From: Schistosoma mansoni
Lineage: Eukaryota; Platyhelminthes; Trematoda; Strigeidida; Schistosomatidae
Assembly (NCBI RefSeq): GCF_000237925.1
Contig: NC_031501.1
Span: forward strand, 9,116,232-9,180,231
Direction of reading: 5' to 3'
DNA length: 64,000 nt
This document shows positions 55,779-64,000 of the stretch, piece after piece (the first letter of the stretch is position 1; the number at the start of each line of letters is the position of its first letter). The notes beneath the pieces are model-generated. The model had not been told where the DNA came from, ran no database searches, and was given only the letters and a program-made list of their open reading frames with translations. The position numbers and the translations under genes are program-made.

Positions 55779-56278
55779 TTATTCATCCCTTGAGACAAAT
55801 GTTTGGGTTGTAGGAGGGCGTTTATGGCCATGAAAATACTCTGCTTTTACAGCTCTACCTCTAAAAATGGAAGGAAAGATAAACTGATAACAGTTATGTG
55901 AGTAGTTCTCCTCAACACAGACAAAGCTAAACGTTGAGTCTTCCTTTGAAAGACTCTTAAAATGTGTTCTTACCATCTTTTTATAAGAGATCCCAAAATT
56001 TTGCAATTCCACTTACGAAAGTGTTTGTTTAAAAGATCCATGAGAGCTTTTTCTTGTTCTATACTAAATGAGTATCCCTTTAAGTGTAGTTTAGTATTAA
56101 AATGCATTGGTGATATAATCCATCGTACTCATATAAATAAATGTCTCTAGAGGAGCTGAGTGGGTTTTGGCTTTTAGGCCTAACGCCTTTCGATTACTCG
56201 TTTCCAAAAGCGTTCCGAGGAAATAATATTCTTCTTAGGCTGAGAAGACAATTTAGGGGATTTTTCAGACGTGGTCAT
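55779..56278 (-). CDS. Candidate small gene upstream of SEC11, function unknown
   Basis: Three protein-like pieces lie in order on the minus strand. First is MTTSEKSPKLSSQPKKN...ERFWKR (56278-56198, then GTAATC donor-like). Second is WIISPMHFNTKLHLKGYSFS, then EQEKALMDLLNKHFR (about 56122-56022). Third is STFSFVCVEENYSHNCYQFI, RGRAVKAEYFHGHKRPPTTQ and a stop at 55779. The last piece resembles the end of an RNA-recognition-type or ribosomal-protein-type domain. I could not find splice sites that close all phases, so the exact exons are open; micro-introns of about 40 bases are likely. Its stop is only 246 bases upstream of the SEC11 start on the same strand. Confidence 0.38.
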
Positions 56279-56639
56279 GAGTAAACACTGAAAACATTCT
56301 TAAGTAATTTCAAATTCAACTTACTCGGGGTTCGGATTGTTAATCGAAGTAAATGGTGAGCTCTGTTAGCTGCATAGTGCTGATGAGGAGGAACATCCAC
56401 AGTACCACACAGGGTGATTCCGAAGTCCTGTCCTGTGGTGGGGAGACTCTGGAAGCGCTAAGAAAGTACTATGTAAAATAGCAATAACACTGTTCACCAC
56501 CGGCACTTTGCATTTTTTGGCATTTAGAGGGAGGAGATTTCTATTGCCCTAGTCATTAATACTGCGCGAATCTTCCAAAAGATTTAAGATGTCAGTAGGA
56601 ATTAGAATCCCCCACCAAATCTTATGATCATAAAAATGT
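56279..56639. other. Intergenic, nothing recognised
   Basis: No coding sense or repeat landmark. Confidence 0.35.
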
Positions 56640-57960
56640 AGAGGGACCTCAGTGTCTATTGCACCAGCTAGGTTTTCAACGGGCTATAAGAGTAGGATTA
56701 GTTGTAGAATCGATTCCCCCGATACTGCATTCGTCATTCAAGATCACCCAGACATATCACTGGTAACTCTGACGGCTCGCAGTTTCGCCCTGCGGATAAA
56801 CTAGATCTAACCTGCTTAAGAGTTCCTCAGTGTTCTACTTACCTGTCCCTCCGTTCTTGAATCTCAGTGATTGGCTTGCCTTCTTTGTCCTTGACCGGTC
56901 TCCCTGGTTTAACATACCTCCTTACCAGTTACTTCGTTGTGTTACATGGTTGTTCCATATTTCCTTCTCCTGCGGCCTTCTCGGCTGTCCTTGCTAGCTC
57001 TCCCACGCATTTCTGCGTGTTGGCTCCAACGCTCCTCTTCACTTGTTTGCTCGCTCCCGTGTATCCAGCTTGTGTCCTCACTTTTTCTGCTCGTGTTCGA
57101 CTGTTGTTAGTTGCTGTTTTCTTGTTCTTCCACTCTTGAATCATATACAAGGTTTCTATGGAGATCCATTCCTTATGATTATGCTTCTTGCGGCCCAGAA
57201 CCTTTTCTCATTTTGACGTTAGTGCTTCTTTGATCTCTTTCCAGTTGTCCTGGATAGTAGTTTCCTCTTATTCGAGATCTTGGAAAGAGTGGAACCTGTT
57301 GTTGATAGCTATTTTGAACTCGTTGAGTTTGTTAGTATCTCGAAGGAGGGTTGTATTGAACCTTTGTACTGCTGTTTCCCCAGTCGCCTAGTGCTTCTTT
57401 AACTTCAGTTTCTTCTTGGCCACAACCAGGTGGTGATCTGAAGCTATATCAGCTCTTGTCCCGGTCTCCACACCTTCCATTGTTTCATGTTATATTCATA
57501 TATGGTGTTATCCATTCCGACTTTGGCGTTTAGACCTCCCATGAGGATGGTGGGATCCTTTATTGGGCACTTCGCTATGACTGATTGCAACCCCTCATAG
57601 AGCTGATCTTTAACGTCGTCGTTGATGTCATTGGTGGGTGCACAACATTGGATAACATTCATTGTGATCCCCTCCTTCTTTGTTTAAAAGGATTCTGTGA
57701 TGATACTGGATCCATGTGATTCCCATCCTATAAGTGCTTCTTGTACTTCTTTGGACAGCACCAGAGAAACTCACTGATTGTGTGGGGCATTTTCTTCATC
57801 GTGATTAACGTACAACAACATCTCTTCCGAATCTGTCTTCTATCTAGCTTGAGTTCAATGTGTTTCACTTATATTAAGAACAATCAAGTTGTATCTCTTG
57901 ATTCCTGCAGCTATTTGATTGGCCTTCTCGGTCCCCCCACATTATGCGAACATCCCGTGT
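56640..57960 (-). mobile_element. RTE-type LINE, endonuclease and linker fragment
   Basis: The minus strand carries NVIQCCAPTNDINDDVKDQL, PTILMGGLNAKVGMDNTIYE (endonuclease, where most copies read MGDLNAKVG), then KTATNNSRTRAEKVRTQ, ELARTAEKAAGEGNMEQ and GRPVKDKEGKPITEIQERRD (linker before RT). Many frame breaks. Same clade as the 3' ends at 3.8 and 9.6 kb. Confidence 0.68.
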
Positions 57961-58059
57961 AACCATATGAATTGTTTTTGTGGTTGTTAGAAGGGTCATC
58001 AGCCTCGTGACTTCATGAGAATCTCGTACTTCATCATAAGGCGTTATCATCCTTCTGAA

Positions 58060-58790
58060 TTAAGATCCCACAGCTCGATGATCAGAGCTTAAACGGACTC
58101 AATAGTTTATTCTGGCAAGTATTTTTTTAGCAAGGCTGTTTTCTGAGGGATAGAGATGCTGATTCCATACACAACCTTCTCCTTTTACCCAGGGTTACGA
58201 CCAGCAATAGCCCTAGAAGAGCTACAGATGAAGTTGTCTCGCCCCACAAGTAGGCTAATATCGTTTCAGCAGGCATACGAAATCGCTGGTGGTTTAAATT
58301 TCAGTTAGACCATCGGGTAATAAAACCTGTTGAACGCCTTGGTAAAATCTAGGAGCCCTATACGCACTCTATTGTCGTTCTCTATTGCGATAGTGAGTCG
58401 GTTTGCAGCAAATGATTTGGACTGAAGCTTCTATAAGAGTGGTAGGTCCTGATTAGCTAAGTTATTTGATATAACTTAAGATCAGTAATCGCAGTACACT
58501 GAAGATTTTGGAATCAGTGGTTGTCTTCCAGTTGAGTGACCAATCACTTAACCAAAACCTTTAATTAGCTTACAGAAGAGCGAAATGTAGGAGTGGGTAT
58601 CTGAAAACGTTTTAGGAATATGGACACTCAAATATAAAGAGTTTATCAATCCCGGACTCCTTAGTTTTAGGGATTTTAACTGAATAACCAGTTCTATCAG
58701 GCATCGTTGAACCTTATTCTGTAAGGGGTATTCCTCTCGTCTGATAGATTGATAGTTTAACATTTGTAGGTTCAGTGAAGTAACACTAGA
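58060..58790 (-). mobile_element. CR1-type LINE, decayed RT fragment
   Basis: Minus-strand readings AIENDNRVRIGLLDFTKAFN (RT motif A; most copies have FLDFSKAFD) and GLINSLYLSVHIPKTFSD suggest an old CR1 RT. Stops are frequent and boundaries are rough. Confidence 0.42.
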
Positions 58791-61289
58791 TCCAGGTCAA
58801 ATCGACCATCGCGTTGAATGCGTCCTTATCTTGGAGGACTGACCACTAGACTTTTAATAGTCATTGAGAAATGGTCACCGTCAGTGAAGGATGACCCGAT
58901 TGGTAAGCAGAAAGCAAGAGTCAAACCACGCGACTGTATGGTCACGCTTTGCACCTCACCACTCTTTCCTGCTGGGTATATAACACAAAGAGAGGTTGAT
59001 AACCTGGCCACTAGGTTAGGGTTGAACTAGGCCAGTTGGTCATTCGATGGCATAACTTATTTGTAAGGTTACACAAGGCAAGCAGCCACATAATTTCCAT
59101 TCAAATGAAGTTGGTTAACACTATTGATTGAATAGTGTAAGTAAGCTTATGATGTTTAAACAAGTCATGGAGGTACTTACGCTTCGTTATTAACATTGTG
59201 CATTATCATATGTGACATTATTCTTAACTATGATCTCAACCTTTGTCGAGACTAGTTCAGAATTTGAATGATAATATACTCTCAGTAACCATAAGTTACA
59301 TGACCTTGACATCAGTGTCATCCGATGATGTGTCCCACTATATAGTATTTTTTAAAGGGCTAGTATAGATCGATTACTGACTTAGTTCCGTACCTCCGCA
59401 ATGGTCTAAATACATCCGTAGCATATTAAGGAGTGAAGATTGTCAGTGAAGTCCCATTAGTTAGTCTGATCGAACGATTTTCATTAATTCGGAATACTAT
59501 TAAACATACTCCAAAGGTTTTTGAAACAGAACAAATAACCTGACTGGTCTTGATTCAATGACTTAAAGGGAGGTAATAGTCAACAACCGACTCCAAAAAA
59601 AGTCATACAGGACAGATCTATAATCAATTTGAACATTTAGTCAGTAAAAGTGTCTTTAGTATCGATCAGTAATCAAAATTGACAAACTTGTGTTTCGTAT
59701 TGCTTCGACAGTGACTCCAATGAAGTGTTGTTTAGCAAGACTAAATTTGAACAAAGGAATTTTAATAGGTCTAAATATAATTAAACGACAATAATTCGTG
59801 ATAAACTTTGAAGGGAATGAAACACTGCTGTGGTTTTACGGAGTGGTCTTAAGTAATGTTATGACCAGCTTGAGAGTCTCATACCTAGATATCGGAGATG
59901 CAAAGTACATAGTTAGCTTCGAATCTATCCATCTGATGATTTCAAATGATGTCTAAATTTTTCGTCAACACTGATAGCGTTGCATTTTCATTAGCACTTC
60001 GCGCAAAAGAGGACTTTTCTTATGAATTTTATCACGACTATAAGTCAAATAAAAACATCTTTATTTTCGTGGGATTATTTTTGTACATCGATGCGAGGTT
60101 CTCTTATCAAGTAGGTCCTAAACAATAACATGATTATCGTGTATTTAGGGTTTTTCCGTTAATAGCATTCATAGCCACGAATGAGTTGAGTATACATCAA
60201 AGTCCTCAAAAAATTAGCGGTCAGAATTTTCAAAATAGCAAAAGGGTGAATTTTTTAACGTATACACATACTTTGATTCAACATGACCCATAAAAATATA
60301 AATTTATTTATTTACCTGTCAAATGCAAGTCACTTAATTAACCTTTATTTTTCATAATCTGAAGCACTCTGTAGAATGTCACTGTTGCGGTCATAAAGCA
60401 TCCAGTGGTAAAACGTCCACAAATCATGGTAACTAGTGCTGAGTAATGAAAACAAGGGTGTTTCAAAAGGCTTCCAGTATGTAATATTATGTATTTGTTT
60501 TCACTCATCAAGGAGACAGGTCATAAAAATGCCATTCACTCAGTATTTTTCCAGAAAGTAGAATCAACAACCAATCCTTGGGTCGGGCTTCTAGAGCTAT
60601 AAGTAGAACATTGAGAAGTAATTAAAATAGTATTCATCTGCTCAATAGTAGCCGAATAACCACCGTACAACCTCAATAGTAGGTTAATATCAGTAATATG
60701 ATTACTGGCAAATACAACCAACTTGAAGTCGTGGTGGGGGTGACGACAGTTCCTTAGAACCTAGCTCTATAGGTATCTAGAAGCGAATATTGAATACTTT
60801 TAAGAGGAATAACCTGAGCATTGGCCAGAGTCTGTGGGCCCGACGTTCTTTAATCTGGCTCAATAGATGATAGTCTTAATGTTCGAAAAACGGCAGTTTC
60901 CTTATTGTAGTGGCCAAAGAGAGGTTAGTTTAATTAACTTTCATAATCCCCTAGAAGTTGACTGGATGTATCTGCTCTCCCTACTTTCTTCGCATGAATT
61001 TTATGATAGTTTTGGGACAACACTTCTGCCTTCTTTCGAACTGGTTGTCATAATTATAACGAGGTTGTCCGATGCAGTGCATTATTAAAGCATATATATG
61101 TAGAACGGAGAATATTCTTTTCAATGAGTTCTCTTCAAATTCTACAATAATATGTGGAAATTAATGATCATACAGGTGGTCATGTTTGAGACAAAATGCA
61201 TCTTTGTAGATATAGCACTTGAACTTAGGACTATTTGCAATATAAAATAAAATAAAGTACAATCGTTAATATTGAGATGACTAAAATTA
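58791..61289. other. Gene-free AT-rich stretch, nothing recognised
   Basis: Short frames (58818-59030 plus, 59946-60128 plus, 60536-60721 minus) show no family resemblance. No repeat was identified. Confidence 0.35.
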
Positions 61290-61422
61290 ATTTGGATGCG
61301 CACTGCTGAGGAGTCCCATAGTAAGACGAAACGGCCTTCCAGTACTTCCAGGTTTTCCATGGTGGACTCATGATTTCAACTATGAAAATACTGAAATCTT
61401 CACAAAAACCCCTTCTAATATT
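61290..61422 (+). mobile_element. Hammerhead SINE, 3' two-thirds
   Basis: The plus strand reads GGATGCGCACTG, CTGAGGA, GTCC...AGAC, GAAAC, TTC at the cleavage-site position, then TTCCAGGTTTTCCATGGTGG, ACTCATGATTTCAACTATGA and the long tail CTTCACAAAAACCCCTTCTA. The tRNA head is missing. Confidence 0.72.
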
Positions 61423-63789
61423 AAATGTTGACTTAAACAAGTCTGTAAGTTAAATGAAATTGTAAAATTATTAATCAGAATAAATACGGTGAAAATGGGA
61501 TGAGAAAGATAGTAATGCAATTGTAAATCACGAATTGCGTATTATGCAGGCTAATATGAAATAGGTAGGAACCAGTAAATAGGGGTGTATGCTGAAAACA
61601 TTTCTCGCGTCGCTTTCAGGCGTCATAATGATAAAAAGATGTGTAAGATATGTTTAAGTTGTGAAAATGGAAAGAGAAAGATTGCATAAATATGAATCAA
61701 ATTGGTCATCATGTTATCAAAATGATTATTAACTATATTAGTCTAAAATTGATGAGAAGAACCTACTCCGGAAAAGGGTTTTGTGAGCATATTATTCGCA
61801 TCGAAAGTAAGCTGAAGTAAACTGAACAAGGCAGTCCTGTTGAATTCTTCAGTAGGATATATTTCAGAAGATGAGTGAAAAGAAAATATGGAGAGTCTAC
61901 GTTGAAATCGTGTAACTTGAGCCTTCCACCTAGTATCCAAAATGCCCTCAAGTAAGTACACGACTTGACAACTTTTTCCGAAAATGTTGTACTTTGATTC
62001 GGAGTCTTACAACCATTTTGATACTGGCAGGGGAGTTTTCATTCATTGCCAGCATACTATCATAGGGCTGCACTGATTGATAAATCCTTAATAAGGACGG
62101 CAACCTTAGGACACAAAATGGATGAATTATACTGGGGACTTATTCCAGAGATCAATATTGGGTCATGGACCTATCTTTCTACTTAGGAGCCTATTTTTAT
62201 CTTTAAAAACCGGAAACTAACATGTTGTAGATAAGCACATCAGACAGAAATCGAAGTATGCAGATCACTATGAATCCTCTTTTACGTCTTTAGTTGGCAT
62301 TAAAAAGTAATTATCAGATATCTTTCACCAGTGAGCCCCCAGAACGTGAACGGCGACGGCAGAAATTGCAAAATCTGTTACCTCCTAGCTGTTAAGGGGG
62401 ACACTGGCTTCGAATACGTTCTTTGTTGTCAATGGATACTGCAACAGACACACAACGATTTAGTACTGTGGCTTGTAATAAACCACAAGTGCTTGAGGCA
62501 ACTTTATGGCCAGTACATTAGGTAATCCACACATTGAAATGAAAGGGAACTCTACGCAGAATGCTTTGTGTTCGATAACAGCCTGTCATTAGACTATGAT
62601 CAACAGCATTTAGATTGAGCCAAATAAACCCTAGTCTGTAGAGAGGGAAGGCTCTTGAAAACCAATGGTTGACAGTATTACCGTAAGCCTATCTTTAAAA
62701 CAGTCATGACATTTATCATCAACACTGGCTATCAAAATATCTAGGTTTGTGTAATGCTATAGCACCTAGTTATATTGATTGTTAGTCCTCGAGACTGAAT
62801 AGAAACAAATCCATGTAGTGTGAGAACCGCGAACTTCGAAGATTGGGTGGGAAATTTCTAGCGAAGTTATTTTAAACATCAAACAGAACCAAAGGCTGTA
62901 TGAATAAGTCATTGACAAAAGCCAAAGTGACTCCGAAATAACACTGTAAATGTTTTACAAATTATTTATTACAAATGTCCGAATGAAGATAATATTGACG
63001 TGAAAGAATGAACAGACAACATTATGAACCAGACTATTTTCTTGAATAATTAATTAGTATGTTGCCTACCAGTTTTCAGAACTCTCATTGAATGAGAAAA
63101 TACTGAAAAGTACACATTGTATATATATATATATATACTCTCTATATCTAACCACATATTTTATGACCCGTTCCACCTATTATCAAAATGTAGTTAATAG
63201 AATGAGGAGAGGAGTGAAACCCGACTCACACGTCCTCGTCATGCCTCCTGGATAGGGGGACTGTTTCCATAAATTAACGTGAGCGATAACCCAGGTGGTG
63301 GAGATCAGACTAATCATCTACTCTACCTATACCCACAAATGATTATGAAATCTCCAAAAAATCATTGCATAATTATTATTGGTTCGAAAAGAAAGAAAGA
63401 ATGAGTCTTCCCAAGAGAACAGAAAAGAAAGATGTATTGATTCTGCGTAAGCAATGCAAAAACAGCTATTTAGCCCCAGTAGTTGTGCCGTGCTTCTATG
63501 TAGCATTCTTCTCAAGAAGGGTCTACTAGGCTTCACCATGTTACTATGGCTAGAAGGGAGGGATAGTTAATAGAATGACGTGACATTGTGTTACAGAATC
63601 AGAAATAGTAAATGTGAAATAATTTGATATAGGAAGAACTAATCATTAAAGCTGTCTATGAATAAGATCATTGAAAGAATAATCGGGAAAAATGTAAGAA
63701 TGAACTAAAATAGGAATTCTAATGATCAAGTCCAATTGTGATCACTTACTTTGACATTAAAGTAACTTTTGTGTAGAATTAACTGATTT
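61423..63789. other. Gene-free AT-rich stretch
   Basis: Nothing coding was recognised. A (TA)n microsatellite lies at about 63118-63140. Confidence 0.4.
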
Positions 63790-63995
63790 AATGTTATAGT
63801 TGAATTCATGAGTCAGTTGAAGCTAAAATACCATGGAAAACCTGGAAGCACTGGACGGCCACTTCGTCCTATAATGGGACTCCTCAGCAGTACAGATCCA
63901 CGATCCTGCTTGCGGGATTCGAAACCAGAACTCATGAATTCAACCATTAGATTACTAAAGTTTCCACAAAATCCCCTTCCTGACAATAATTATCA
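63790..63995 (-). mobile_element. Hammerhead SINE with mirrored ends
   Basis: Minus-strand copy: B-box region CGAATCCCGCAAGCAGGATC, CTGAGGA, stem II GTCC/GGAC, GAAG instead of GAAA, GTC, then TTCCAGGTTTTCCATGGTAT and AGCTTCAACTGACTCATGAA. Its upstream side (plus strand 63931-63990) carries a second, oppositely oriented copy of the family 3' tail (TTTCCACAAAATCCCCTTCC). Confidence 0.7.
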
Positions 63996-64000
63996 TGTGT

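Overview
The window looks like nuclear DNA of a blood fluke (Schistosoma). It is AT-rich and packed with RTE-type and CR1-type LINE fragments of the kind known from schistosomes. It carries tRNA-derived SINEs with hammerhead ribozyme cores (the schistosome Sm-alpha type). The host genes show the schistosome habit of tiny 5' introns (34-53 bases here) followed by kilobase-size 3' introns. The species cannot be fixed from sequence alone. | Host genes. Two genes could be rebuilt completely, with every splice phase closing. NDUFA10 (mitochondrial complex I subunit; minus strand, 28465 down to 10962, 7 exons, 418 residues) fills almost 18 kb because four introns are full of transposons. SEC11 (ER signal peptidase catalytic subunit; minus strand, 55532 down to 50753, 6 exons, 179 residues) is also complete. 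A divergent histone H2A variant with a macroH2A-like fold and a short Ser-rich tail lies on the plus strand at 43544-45982 (2 exons, 156 residues). The last two exons of a probable nuclear receptor ligand-binding domain lie on the plus strand at 2127-5027. Two weaker coding candidates are a small gene just upstream of SEC11 (55779-56278, minus) and an exon-like open stretch at 47161-47499 (minus). | Repeats, left to right. 0-10.4 kb holds hammerhead SINEs, often as inverted pairs, a decayed ~170-210 bp tandem repeat, a tRNA-derived SINE next to a perfect 28-bp inverted repeat, copies of an unnamed ~520-bp retroposon, and two RTE LINE 3' ends. 10.9-28.5 kb is NDUFA10 with its transposon-filled introns. 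28.5-43 kb is an element cluster: a CR1 fragment, an LTR element with 5-bp target duplications and two 321-bp LTRs, two old plus-strand CR1 pieces, and a nearly intact minus-strand CR1 LINE with ORF1 and ORF2. 43.5-46 kb is the H2A gene. 49-55.5 kb is an RTE fragment and SEC11. 56.6-58.8 kb holds decayed RTE and CR1 pieces. 59-64 kb is mostly unrecognised AT-rich sequence with two more hammerhead SINEs at its end. | The host genes do not form a pathway. The only neighbour relation of note is SEC11 with the small gene 246 bp upstream on the same strand, a spacing compatible with a trans-spliced polycistron.
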